Assembly (NCBI GenBank): GCA_021397835.1 | Contig: JAJFZO010000889.1 | Span: 248,001 to 312,000, forward strand | DNA from: Moringa oleifera | Taxonomy: Eukaryota; Streptophyta; Magnoliopsida; Brassicales; Moringaceae | Length of the DNA: 64,000 nt | Direction of reading: 5' to 3' | Shown here: positions 1 to 12,740 of the stretch, piece after piece | Position numbering within the stretch: the stretch's first letter is position 1 | Layout of the letters: every line of letters begins with the position of its first letter | The notes under the pieces: model-generated | The model's input: only the letters and a program-made list of their open reading frames with translations | Told to the model about the DNA's origin: nothing | The model's database searches: none | Made by a program: the position numbers and the translations under genes

Positions 1-940
1 GCTTGATCAAAGTATGTGAAAGCTACTTTGATATCAACCCCCTTAAAAGAATTCTAAAAATTCCACAATATATTGAAACGAAACTATTTTTAAATATAGG
101 AATTTTAAATTATTAAAATTCCACATACAGTCTTTTTAAACAACTATTTAGGTAGCTTTTAATAGAAATTTAAAAAATCATTCGGGTTTATATTTTAGAA
201 CTAAGAATTCTATTCTCTCTAAACTTGACCCATGTTAGAAATTTTAAGATATTGTTTCAACTATATTACTAACTTCAACAAAATATAAGAGCTTGTTTGC
301 ATAAGATGTTGATGATGTGGGTAAAGTTAGCCCAAGCTCAAATTAAATTTGATTAATTGAGCCAAAGCTTAAAATAGACCAACTCATTAAAGATCCATCT
401 TAAAAGAGACAAAGAATTTATGAGAGATTATATGTTAGAAGCTATTTTTCAGGAGCTTTTTTTTTTTTTTTTTGGCATAGAAAGCTCTACAACGAATGAT
501 AAGTGAAACTATATATTCTGAAATTTTGAAAAAAAAAAAGTGAAAAAGAAATAATGTCTATAGAAATTTTAAGTACATCTTATAAGATCTTAAGCTTGGT
601 CTATTCTACCATTTTTTTTTTTTGAGAATTTCATCTAATTTAAATGTCAAAGTAGCTCACCAAGTCATTTGGTGCTCATTCTTCTCTTTCTTGCAGATTT
701 AGTTGGTCAAAAATTCATCAAGAGTCGATCAGTCCAAATTGAAATAAAAATCATTCATTATCAATTTTTAAGCCCAAAGACTATATTTTGGCAGTATCAA
801 ATTAGAATTTTCTTTGAGAATTCAATCAAGAAGGTCATGGCCCCTCGTTAGATCCATTCTTCTTAACCACTCATCCTCTTTTTCCCAAAAGTTTTTTTAA
901 AAAAATTTTGGAGTGAAGGCTCAAACAATTAGTAAAAACA
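1..940. other. AT-rich intergenic DNA, no gene seen
   Basis: No reading frame with a recognisable product was found on either strand. The stretch has several A and T homopolymers, for example a T run near 460-475 and A/T runs near 530 and 610. A short open frame at 669-851 has no recognisable domain or gene-like context and is treated as chance. Confidence 0.6.
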
Positions 941-1189
941 CTTATGACATATTTGGTTTGTGGAATAAAATAGAGAAGGAATAGAAAATGTATTCTTTGG
1001 GAATAGAAAAGAATAAGTATTATTATGTTTGGTTTATTAGAATTGAATAGAGTATGAATTTATTTTCATGTGTTTAGTTCATCAAAGAATAAGGCAATAA
1101 AGTAATTGAAACAAGTTTAAAAGATTAGTATATCCTTCAATTAAATTAATTATAATTCAATTAATTTTTATTAAAATAATATTAATTAA

Positions 1190-1500
1190 TAAATATTTTA
1201 TAATAATAAATTATTATAAAAATAATATTAACTAAATAATATATTAACAATTATTTTTATTTTTAAATATTAATATTATAAAATTAAAATTAAAATTAAA
1301 ATTAATTAATATTTTAATAAAAGTAATATTTTTAACTTTTTTCTTTTTTCAGTAAATTATTTAAAAAATAAAGAATATTATTATTATAAAAATAATATTA
1401 ACTAAATAATATGTTAATGATTATTTTTTATTTTTAAATATTAATATTATAAAATTAAATTTAATATTAATTAATATTTTAATAATAACAATATTTTTAT
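1190..1500. repeat. Direct duplication of an AT-rich segment
   Basis: About 70-80 bases near 1195-1285 recur with few changes near 1385-1470. Both copies run through AATAATATTAACTAAATAAT and then a T-rich stretch followed by TTAAATATTAATATTATAAA. The duplication lies inside the MITE-like element and probably arose by local slippage or unequal exchange. Confidence 0.6.
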
Positions 1501-1542
1501 TTTTTGGTAAATTATTTTAAAAATAAAAATAAAGTTATTATT

Positions 1543-1562
1543 TATATATATATATATATATA
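1543..1562. repeat. (TA)n microsatellite
   Basis: An uninterrupted TA dinucleotide tract lies in the interior of the MITE-like element. Confidence 0.9.
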
Positions 1563-1633
1563 TGATAGTAATTTAAAATTTTTATCAAGGGTACGTTAGG
1601 AATAGAAAAATATAGCAATTCCTTGTTTTCATA

Positions 1634-1672
1634 GAATAGCTATTCCGAGGGTTCACTTCGGAATAGCTATTC
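1634..1672. repeat. Perfect 15-bp inverted repeat (hairpin)
   Basis: GAATAGCTATTCCGA at 1634-1648 is exactly complementary to 1658-1672, with a 9-base loop. Each arm also contains the palindrome GAATAGCTATTC. A second palindrome, CAAGGAATAGAAATTCCTTG, follows at 1681-1700. Confidence 0.85.
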
Positions 1673-2639
1673 CGGGTTTTCAAGGAATAGAAATTCCTTG
1701 AAGAATTACAATTCTGTGATAAAACTGAACCAAACATTGAAAAAATAATTCCATACGGAATAAAGTAGGAAAAGAATTGGTATTCCTACGAATTAAACAT
1801 GCTGTTAATGCCACAATGGTGCATAAATAACAAGTCTTCCAAGAAATTTTGTACCACCACCACAACATCTCAGATCTCGAGAATCAAGATCCTTAAAAAC
1901 ATGCAGTTGAAGTTAAGCTTAAGAATCCACCCAATTGAATAAAAGAAATAGTCAAGTACTTGGTTCATCTAATTGTTCAAGAAGCAGTATAATTGCGAAA
2001 CTTTGATTGACTTACATCTAAGAGATAAAGATTATGAAATCTTGAAAGAAGAAACTAGCAAAACTTAACTAAAAGGTGGAGCAAATGGCATATCCCAATC
2101 AAAGTTATTTTTAGTAACATTAATCACTGCAATAAGATTTTGATACTCTTCTTTTAAGGTAAATACCCTAAATTATTTTCAAATATTTTGAATAATCTTT
2201 TTAGCTTGATTTATAAGTAGTATCGTTTAGAAAAAAGATATTTCAAACCTTTTTGCGTTAAACAAAAAATTCAGTAAATCTTTAAATGAGTTCATTAAAA
2301 GATTCATCAAAAGTATCCTTGATATCAAAGATTTAGAATAAAAAGTAGTGGTTAAGGAAAAAATGATCTTTGGACATGATATGTGACCAAAATGAACAAG
2401 TGTGTGAATCAACTATACTAAAAAAGAGACTGTGTGGATATTATTGTCTTATTTTACGATGACAATTAAACAGTTTAAGACATCGCATTCATTGATTAGC
2501 TAAGTAAATCCGATAGCATGTCACTATAGAAGGTTTAAAGCTATAAACTACCTATTTTGATGCCATTTTTTTAATAGTACTCTTTCAAATGTCTGCATTG
2601 TCATTTGTATTTTATAAAATTTTTACTCATGTGGCGATT

Positions 2640-3060
2640 GTTGGAAAAACATTTATAAAAAAAAAATGAATAAAAAAGTATATGGCTTCATTTTGAATGA
2701 AAATGTACTTTTTCTTTAAAGATGCATCATGTCTCTTTTGATGTATCTCTTTGAAAAGATACACTCTTTTACAGTCATATTTTGACACCTATAAAAAGCT
2801 TATCCCATAACCATTTCAATCATGTAAAATAATTCAGTTTTTCCTCTTCCTTCTTTGAAAATAAAAACTTATTTTTGAGAGATAGCAACCAGAAATTGAT
2901 TAATTATTCTTGTGAATTGCAGTGTTATTTTTACAAGAAGAGATCGTTATATCTTGAGAGGCATTTACCATCAAATTATCGGTACCAATTGAGAGGTGAT
3001 TTTGTCTTAAGAACATAAAGTCAAGCGCTAATCTTGATAAAAAAATTACAGTTTTACGTG
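2640..3060 (+). other. Possible LTR/promoter-like relic
   Basis: Short repeats of the type GATGCATCATG and GATGTATCTC are followed by a TATA-like CTATAAAAAGC near 2790 and then a pyrimidine-rich leader. This resembles the promoter part of a plant LTR, but no second LTR, primer-binding site or coding domain was found nearby. It could equally be chance in AT-rich DNA. Confidence 0.2.
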
Positions 3061-3286
3061 CTGCAAATTACTATAGGTTTATTTCAGTTTTTATTTATTT
3101 GATTATTTAGTTGAAGTAAATCAAATATGATTTCGAGTTATCGATATTTTTTATTGTTATATACTAGAAAAAATATTTTCACTGTTGAAATATTATAAAA
3201 TGATTTTAAATTTTATGCTGTACTTTTAAGTCCATCTCTTAATTTTGAACAGCTTATAAGTTATTTTTAATTATTTTTAATTTTAA

Positions 3287-3306
3287 ATATATATATATAT
3301 ATATAT
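3287..3306. repeat. (AT)n microsatellite
   Basis: An uninterrupted AT dinucleotide tract in AT-rich intergenic DNA. Confidence 0.9.
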
Positions 3307-4490
3307 TAGTGTCTTCTAAAATATTTGTTAATAATAAATTGAGTATTTCTTTATATATGTAAAAAAAATTCATGTGACAATAAGTTGTACAATATTTTAA
3401 CACCTATTAGGTTACATGGTTTTTTCGAAAACACAAAATTAGTCAACCAAATTCTAATTTGAAATGAAAAATAAATTTAATTTTAATTTTTTATTTCTAT
3501 ATCTATTCTAAATTATGTCAAAAGTTAATTATATCAAGAAAATATGCATTTTGCTCACTATCTCAAATTAAAATCTAAAAAAAAAAAATTACAGATATTT
3601 GAGACTTATACTTTTGTTAGATTCCCAATATTGAACTTCCATCAATAATTTTGTTAATATTAATGGTTTCGTGCACACATATGATATACATGTGAATTTT
3701 ATTTGTGCAATTATCCCAATACATCTTTAAAACATTATCAAAACAAAAAAAATATACATATATTTTTCTTTACATCAAACTTAATAAGAATTTATAAAAT
3801 ATTAAAATTAAAAAAATAAAAATAAAAAATATTTTATTTATTTTGATAGTGTTTTAAGCAGATATTATAATATTTGTATAAATAAAAGTTACATGCCTAT
3901 CACATATGTGCGTAAAATTGTTAATATTAACAAAAATTATGAACAAAAATTTTATATTTAAAATTTAATAAAATATAAATTTTAAATAAATATATTTTTT
4001 TTATAAATTTTGATTTAAAATTATAAATAAAATACAAAATTTTTTGATGTAATTAACTTTTATATTAATGATTGATATAACCTAACATAAAATATATGAC
4101 TGATTTGATAGGTTTCATTAAGTTATTGATATGCTGCAATAAGATATTGTCAGATATTTTTAGAAAATAAAAGCTTTTAAGTTAAAATTTTAATTAATTA
4201 ATTAATTATAATAAATTAATAAGTTTTTAAATGTAAATTTTAAAACAAAAGTCATAATTATGTGAGTTTATCTAATGTGAACTAACAAGATTAATTAAAT
4301 AAATGTTACAAACCCATAACACACAAATTAAGTTAATCCAGAAGAGTAAACGTGGAGGTGAATTAGTCAATTCATTTACAATATAATTACTCATCACTAT
4401 TAACAACATTATGACACAAATTCATCTAACAATACTCTTGTGTGACGCAAATTCATCTAAAAAGACTTGTGTGATTTTGTCTCAATAGTG

Positions 4491-4492
<2 letters not shown>

Positions 4493-4525
<33 letters not shown>
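4493..4525. repeat. (AT)n microsatellite
   Basis: An AT dinucleotide tract of about 33 bases. Confidence 0.9.
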
Positions 4526-4530
<5 letters not shown>

Positions 4531-4549
4531 AAATGCATTAACAATTGTG

Positions 4550-7500
4550 GTATTGCCTTGAAAAAGAATCTAATTTAAGCAAGCAAAGCTCAGAGTTCTA
4601 AATATAGGAAATCCTAGAGATTTACAATTAAAAAAATCCAATATTTAAGTTAATATTTTATTTTAAAAAATTGTAAATAATTAAAATAATTACCCTTTAA
4701 ATAGCATCCAAAAGCGTTATCTTCATAGACTTTAAGCTCAAAAACTTTCTTGATTTTCCAATATTAGCAGCATGGCTTTAAAAAAAACTATCAAAAAGAT
4801 CAACTCCATCATGTATTTCATTAACTCTGAGCTAATTACTTGAGACACTTGTCCTTAATTATGCTGAGCATACAAATCTGATTGATCAATTTGACATATT
4901 TTGATCAAGTAAAATAGAGCTCACTCCATCAAATTGCATTAACAATTGCTATTAGGAAAAACCATTGAAATGCGTTTTCCAAAGTGAGAGGATTGAATTA
5001 GAATGAAATGGTGAAAAATGTCAAAGGGCATCAGGGTTGGTAGAGACAGCGAATCGGATACTAAGATTTTTTTGGGTATTCTTGTAATGATGGGAAAGTG
5101 GGAAAACATTCCGACATAAAGCACTGTACATAGAATCTGGGGACTGAAATCAAATAAGATTTGACAGATAAAGACATGATGTACTAAGTATATCTTGTGC
5201 AAGCGTTGAATCTGTTTTGAGCAGTATACCCACTATCCTTATAAATCCATGCATAAACAGAAAGTAAACAGAAAATATAGTTATAATTTTCCAGAAAAGA
5301 ATGGAAAGATTTTGCAAACCTTTTCTTTATGAAGTTTGAAGCAAATCTGCAATTGATGCACTCAGTATTTGTGAGATTGTGTTGCTGATTTCAGCTTGAG
5401 GTGGCTTACAGGGATCTGGATTGTCCTCTTCTATTGCAATTGCTTATCTGCACTCTTAATCTTTCAGCTATTCTGCAGCAATAAATGTGGCGGCAGAGTA
5501 GCGAAATGGCGTCACATATTAGCACCCATCCCAATAAAGAACTAGTGATTTCCATCAAGATCACAAAATAATAATAACAACAACAATAATAACCATAATA
5601 TAATAAAGAGTAAAAAGTAAATACATATTCACTTTGTGACTCTGTAGCTCCTGTTTTCTTAAGATCAAGGCAACTGGAAAGAAGAGGTAGAGGGGACTGG
5701 AGAAGTTTCAGAATGGTACTTCAACATAGAGCTACCAAGTCATGACTCACGACTGCAACAAAGTCAAATGCCAATTTCAAATCGTTACTTAAACACATCA
5801 TGCAATGTAGGTCACGACAAGATCTGGTCAGATTCTGAAGGATTGCCCCCTGAGTTCATCATAGTTCATCTTTAAAGTTTCTAAGCACAATGGATTGCCC
5901 CTTAGCGCAACACAAATATGATCATAAAGAGCACAATCTTTTCTCGATAATTATAATATATAAGATCTACTTAATATCATCATGTGAAATTTACATAAAT
6001 GTGAGAGAAGAAAAAAAAAATTCATAATTCAAATGATTAATTACTTACAGCAAATAGATCATATTACAGCACAAGATATGTAAGCAAAACTTAGGTACAG
6101 ACATTAATCCAGGGTTTTCGTCTAACACAATTAACAGTCACTTTGGGCATGCTGCAGGAACTGGGAAACACGAGACTGAAATCAAATCCTGAAAAAGTCA
6201 AAAGATAACCGCAATCAAATGCCATATGCATATTTTGATTAATTCATGACTGATTTAAAAGTCATGATCAGCATAAATATTTATGAGCATTGAATAAGTG
6301 ATCTTTCTGTTTCAGGATTGGCAAAAGGCAAAACAGTTGGAGAATTACCCTTCAAAGTGCTGTTTACATGAAGGATAAGAAAGAAAGCTGATAAACATTC
6401 AAGACAAATCAAATAATCTCCAAATAAAAGAGCCAGAAACACTTACCTGCTGTGTTTTTACGATGCCCATGCATCAGCCTGGTTCTTGTCTTCCATTTTA
6501 TTCTTTAATTTTTCAGCTTTAATACACCAGCAAATACCCAAGGCTATAGCAGACAATATTGATGAAAGATGGTTGCAAAGAATATGAAAATTAAAGAGTT
6601 TTATCAATAAAGGGAGAGAAAAGAACCTAAGTAGAACCTGACAGAACCTCTTTCATTCCCTTGTCCCCAGCTATAGAAACAAGAAACATAAAAGTATAGG
6701 GAAAAACAACCACAGGGAATGCACGAGGTAACAAAACATGAATATAATGTCAGAGGATCCCTCGTATAAACCTTACTTCCATTGAATGTGATTTAACTTG
6801 AGAAAGCCCATCTAAAATTCAGACTGAGTATAAGATGACACAGAATACAATGTTCCAACCAAAAAACAATAATATACTATATGATCTCTAAATAACCAGA
6901 AGGCCATATAACAAATGGGTGAAGATGTAGAATACTTTATATTCATCATTGGCCAAAGCTGCACATGCAAGAAGTCAGTGAATGTGAAGAGCAAATCACA
7001 TCATAATAGCACAAAAGCAACAAGGTTGAGAAAACATTCTCGAGATAGTGGAAGTCATTAATCAGCATTAAGGATGTTCAGGACAAGTACAAACAATTGG
7101 AAGTGTATATTAGATTTTTTTTTTCTTCGCATAACTTCAAAAATAACATAAGAAGTCTAGAATATCACTTTACATGCTTTAACTAGAGAATCCCTATTAT
7201 GTGTGTCAGGTATGAACTAACAAAGCAAGTTTCAACTCAGAAAACTCCACAAGAAATCACATTATCCAACTTTGAAGATACCATATGTTGTTATGGCGCA
7301 TCATACCGCATCATCATTATTGAGTGACACAAAAAAGATAATTAGAACTACGATAGAACAGTGTTTATTTTCCTCTGTTGGGCAAAAGAATGCAAAAGGA
7401 ACATCAATGATGAAAGTAACAGACTCTAGTGGCTACCAGACAGTAAATCAGTTAAGAGCAAGAGAACAAAATTGTTAGATAAAACCAGAGATTTCCATTT

Positions 7501-7797
7501 AATTCTGTGCACGAAAAAAAAAAGGGCCTTTATTCAATAAATTTCTGGGACATCTACTTTTCTACATACTCTAAATTCCAAGGAAAATCTTCTCCGCTTG
7601 CTCTATCTCTCTCATGGCCAACTCTATATCATAAATTACAATAAATGGCCCTAGGAACAATTTGAAGAAATCTTTTTGACTTTGCAACTCTGAAACAATG
7701 ACTAAGCTGTGAAGGGAAAAAAAAAAAAGATACGGATCTATCATGAAAATTGCATCCAGTTCTGTAGGATTGTTAGCACTGATATCTGTATGACATC
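4550..7797. other. Intergenic and 3' flank of the ATXR5-like gene
   Basis: Composition becomes less AT-rich from about 5,250 onward than in 1-4,500. The stretch may therefore hold 3' untranslated sequence of the neighbouring minus-strand gene or a non-coding transcript. The open frames near 4,939-5,202, 6,812-6,994 and 7,272-7,478 translate to low-complexity peptides without domains, and I do not call genes here. Confidence 0.4.
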
Positions 7798-9056
7798 TCA
7801 GACAAAATGATGAGTGGGGTATTCATGCTCATATCCGTTATAATCATAGTATAGCCTCTCCCCCTTAGAGATGTCACGGGTAGCTACCAAAAAGACCCGG
7901 CATTCACCATTTACACTGTATCTCACGCATTTACAATTCTGCTTCTTCCTACCTTCCCTGCAGAAAATTGGATTTAAGCATGAATTTAAACAATTTTGAA
8001 CGATAGAAAATTCTTAGAAAACAAAACATGTAAAAGTCTAATGGTGCAGTTAAAATGGAGATCACATTCTATTTCCGCTGCAGAGTGAAGATGCACAGAA
8101 TTTAGGAAGTTTATGTTGAACTTATTAATCTATCATCATTTGACTGCGAATATGGAGATTAAAAGAAAGGTGTCATAGGCTTACGGAGTATGATTATTAA
8201 TGCCATTGATAAAGCGAGCAATGTTTCCACGTTTATCAGGGCAGATAACAAGACTTTTACATGGGTCTGTAGCTAAAAGAAGGGTCATCATACTATCACA
8301 ATCATCATTTTCCCTGTTTTTAATATAATCCACATCGCCTGTATATTCTGCAATAAATGTCATATCCTTTATTGGACCATCTGCTTCTACTGTATAACTG
8401 CACCACAAAATTAACATGTATCAACTCAGCGTGGGGTTATCAAAATACAGTTGTAGAAGAAAAAAAGCAAGTTCAGAAAAAGGTACCCTTCACATGAATC
8501 AAAAACCACTGTGAGGGGAGGACATTCGCCTCTTTTAGACATAGCTCTGCAGTGTTCCACGGTCTCAGTATCTTCTTTTGAAAGAACCTTGTACAAACAA
8601 ACATATACCATAACTAAAGTGCAAGAGAAGATAAACTACATGCCTAAAGGGAGGGCAAGATTAGCAAAAAAATTTGGGCTGAACCTGCATCCCTCCATTT
8701 TCGAACTTGGACTGATTGGCAGATCTAAGGGCCATGCCAGACACATAGGTTAGGTCATCACTGAATTCCATATGCAAAGCTGTTAAAGCAGAAGCAAGAC
8801 TGCCCATTTGTTTCAGCCTTCTGGCAGGATCTTCTGATGGTATAAATGGCAGTAGCCTCCTCCTTTTCTTCTGCAGCACCAAAGATCCAGAACGTCTCCG
8901 ACGCTTTCTAGCATCTAGAAGTCAAGCAGAAGAAATAATTTTAAAGCATAAATCTAAGACACCAAGCAAAGCAAGTTATGAACACTGTACAAATTCCACT
9001 AAGACTATGGTACATGTAACATGGTTTCCATAAAAATACTACTGTACATGGCCCCC

Positions 9057-9088
<32 letters not shown>

Positions 9089-12000
9089 ATACATGCATAT
9101 AAGCAACTGAAAGAGAAAAAATTGACGTCAAAAGCAATAGTTTTATGATCTATATCACATCCCTTTTCACCTTTACTAGTACTTCTAGGTCCACAAATAT
9201 GAAGTACAGGATGCTATTGCAAATAAGTGACTACTCACCCATACTACTCACCCATTTTAAGTTCATTTTGCATTGTCATTAGTTTTTTCATCAATGCTCA
9301 AAGAATATAGGCTCATTCTTACAGTTTAAGAATTGATAATATTTTCCATATACATAGAAACATTCAAGTGCCTTATTGTTACTAGTTCTAAACAACTTTT
9401 CTCAGGAAAAATGACGCAATATCTGTACTAATTATTGCCATAAACATTTAAGAAGAAAAGAAGATGAAAAAAAATGCAGAAACATGTACCAAATATTTGT
9501 AACTCTGTCTATCTTGAATTTTTTGTGCAAAGACCAACCTCAAGGACCATGCCAATTCATTCTCATTGAGGTTTGCATGATAATGTGACAGTGGTTTAGG
9601 ATCCTAGATGAGCGAGTCTTCACAACCCAAGCTTTGAACAATAGATAGCACAGCACCATTAAGATAAAGTTAATAAATACAATTTAGTTTATAGTTATTA
9701 TCGCTTGCTATTTTTGGAATTTTTATGAATTCTGTACTAAACTCATATAGTAAATTAAATTGTTGATAATCCAAAGTGAGCTTTTCGGATGCTTTACATG
9801 CTTTTATTATTGCAGAAACTAAATAATTAACTCAAAAATATCTCCAAAAATATGCGCTCAAAAGGCTAAACAGATGATAGATCAAAATACAGATCTTCAA
9901 GAATGATAGAACAGTAACAGAAATGAGCCTCTGATAGACTGCGAGATGGTCACAATAATCTGCTGTGAGGATGTTACTATTTTATTGTAGCTCTTTATAC
10001 TGATATAGTAATATGTATGAACTGCAATTTGACACTATGGTCTCGTCATTGTAAGAGTCAAATCTCTTACAGAAACTAAGAGACCCATGCTTCACCGAGA
10101 CTCAAAGAATGAAGCATTATAAAATGTTTGACATAGAAAAAAACAAAAAAGGAGGGAAAAAAAAAGAGAGGGATTGAGGAACAAAAGAAGCCATATTTGC
10201 AACACAATTTGATTGCAACAATATCATTTTAAGAAAACACAGGTACACGTACAGAGAATGACATGGAGAGAAAGTAGTAGAATGGTTGAGGAAACTGTTG
10301 TTTATAAAGATCTGCGGACTATTCTAGTTTGTAGAAACTGTTCAAAAGATAATCTTAAAATCCATGACCTGAGGAATTTTGATTTGGAGGCCTTAAATGC
10401 CAATAAGCAGACCTCCAAAGGGTGTCCCTATGTCTTTTTGCACATATCAGCGTCAGTGTTAGGAACACCACACTGGGGAGAAGAGACTTGCAAAAACTTA
10501 AAATGCTTGAGATAAATTAATGCCTTTTTCTTCTTTTTGGCGCTATATGTCTGTTCTTTCACAAAGGAATTTCGATCCAAGGAGGCGAATAAAAGTGAAA
10601 TGGCAAGTACAAGAAGTCAATTACTTATGCACTTCATCTAGAATGTAGGATCCACTTGATGCTGAATTCACAAGTAGAGATTTGATGTCATAGAATTAAA
10701 GGAAAACTTGCAGTTAGCATTCCCCATGGTACAATGTCCATTAGGGATGAACTAAGGTACAAAAATATTCTGCAGTGGCATGGTGAGAAATGTTCTGGCT
10801 AGTCGCATAATAAACCTTGGCTTTCCAAAACCAAGGAACATAAAACCAAATGATTATTGATGGAACTCTGATGGAGAAAATAAGTATTCACCATCTCTAA
10901 ACTGAAAATTAGTAGCTCACAAAAAAAGTGAACTGAACAACCGAGCAAAAAGAGAAAGGTCCAGGCTGAATACTCGACGGGATCATATAAGGGAGAAGTA
11001 TCAGAAACTGAACTTGAGGAGGCATCAATTTATCAAACAATGAAATAAATTGGAAAAACATTGTTGCAAGGATAAAGTTCTTGCGATATGGGAGGACGTG
11101 CAATGCACGTGATACATAGTCCAATTACATTAATTTATCAACTATGGCCTCAAAAGATCCTAATATTAGACAGTATATCCCATACACTATGGCTACATAA
11201 GTGGTATAATTTCATTTCTACGGAATCTTTTGCCAAAAAAGTAATTGATTAATAATAATTTGGTTCAAATACTTTTCAAGAGTAATTGTGTTCAAATAAT
11301 CATGAAGATTTTATACACTTGACATGTACATGCATACAAAAATATGCAAGTAAATACATGTGAAAGCTTCTTTTCCACATCTATATGAATGATAAATGAT
11401 AAATGCACTAAATACACATACGAAGCGAATCCCATAAAATTTGCAACTCATGCACATAACATAAACAACGTGAACAAAGCAACAAATAGTCATTCACAAG
11501 TTATGAGTTCTACATTATTATCCTCCGAGAGCTTGCTATCATACAACTCAACCACAAAACTATCAGTTTTGGTAAGTTAATGGATTTATATACGTATATC
11601 TTTCATAGATTATCATCTAATGAACTTTAATCAGTAAAAATGTATATTAATAAATCATTTAATAATTACCAGACAAAACAACTCCTATAAATGATGAAGC
11701 TTAAATATTTTCGGATATGGCAAGCACCACAGTCAAACAGGCATTTCAAAAGGAAACTAATTTTTCCGCGTTATTAGCACAAGAAAACAGTCTTTTAGCA
11801 ATTGAAGTCAATCATCTTGAGCCCCTCCCAGACCCTAACTCTTTGCCAACAAATACACAAAATTTAATGGCAATGTGTAGAACAGTGCTTATTATATCCA
11901 CAATATTAAGATCATAAGAAAACTTTACTTTGACCTCATTGTATATCGCTGTGATAACTTTCGATCTATGAAATCTTGTTCATATTAATTTCTATATTTT

Positions 12001-12740
12001 ATCTGGCAAGTTTCTGGTTTGATACCAAGAATTGAACAAATAGCACACTAAATATCTGGATTGCATGACGCCTGAAACAAGTGCGACGCAAATCATTAAA
12101 TACATAAACGAAGAAATCTCAAAATACATACAACAAAACCTATCCAGGGGACAACATTACCCATGATCAAAAGGAAAATGACACATTTGATCACAACTCA
12201 CCTTGAGGCGAAGCCCACTTATCTTTCTCATTGGTGCACTTCTCAATCCGAAAGAAATCGATAATCTTCTTCTGAGAAAAACCTAAAATACAAAAGGCAC
12301 ATGAAACACGTTCTAACATTTGTCATCAGACAAATAACAACAATAATGATAATAATAAAGAAATAGACAATAGGAAACAAAAAGTGAAAACCCCTACTTC
12401 TTACTGGACGGTGGCCTGAACACTTAGGGCAAAGCCAGGATCCAATGGGGACGCGTACGACAATCGGCCTCAGGCATTTCATGTGGAAGCCTTTGTCGCA
12501 TTTGTCGCAAAGGAGCAGCTCGTCAGCTTGGTCCCCGGAGCCGCATTGCTCGCAGCTCAAGTCGTCGTATTCTTCTCGCTCCACTACGGCGTAAGGAGCC
12601 TTAGCCATGATCTCCGCCATGGACTTCATCTTCTTAGGTGGCGGGGATGGGGAGGGGTGCCGTCGTGGCCCCTCCGTCCGTCGCCATGAGCAGTCGAGCC
12701 GACCCTCCTCCGCCGCCGAGGAGGTGGTGGCTGGAGCCAT
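7798..12740 (-). CDS. ATXR5: Histone H3K27 monomethyltransferase (PHD + SET), ATXR5-type
   Basis: Six exons on the minus strand: 12398-12740, 12202-12282, 8685-8914, 8487-8587, 8185-8397 and 7798-7957. All junctions are GT-AG and in phase, giving 375 aa; Arabidopsis ATXR5 is about the same length. A PHD finger (about 61-110) has ligands C63, C66, C78, C81, H86, C89, C104 and C107. A PCNA-interacting box, QKKIIDFF, is at 118-125, followed by a basic segment. The C-terminal SET domain shows EYTGDVDY (269-276), RFINGINNH (313-321) and LYYDYNGYEHEYP (358-370). The family deposits H3K27me1 on replication-coupled H3.1 to silence heterochromatin and limit over-replication. SQKKIIDFFRIEK and ADGPIKDMTFIAEY resemble ATXR5 more than ATXR6. 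Exon 1 uses the second of two possible donors because this yields VRSFSQKK, as in the family. Intron 2 is about 3.3 kb. S200 and L204 replace usual prolines. Confidence 0.95.
9052..9087. repeat. C26 homopolymer followed by A10
   Basis: An uninterrupted run of 26 C (9052-9077) passes directly into 10 A (9078-9087) inside ATXR5 intron 2. On the transcribed minus-strand RNA this reads as U10 then G26. Run length may be imprecise because homopolymers are error-prone in sequencing. Confidence 0.85.

Larger units (their letters stand above)
945..1810. mobile_element. MITE-like element with degenerate terminal inverted repeats
   Basis: The left edge near 949-980 (CATATTTGGTTTGTGGAATA) matches, with mismatches, the reverse complement of the right edge near 1775-1803 (CATGTTTAATTCGTAGGAAT). 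Both flanks are rich in GGAAT/ATTCC words. The interior is extremely AT-rich, has no coding capacity, and carries a perfect 15-bp hairpin at 1634-1672 and a direct duplication. This is the general form of a non-autonomous DNA transposon. Exact termini and a target-site duplication were not established, so the superfamily is left open. Confidence 0.5.
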
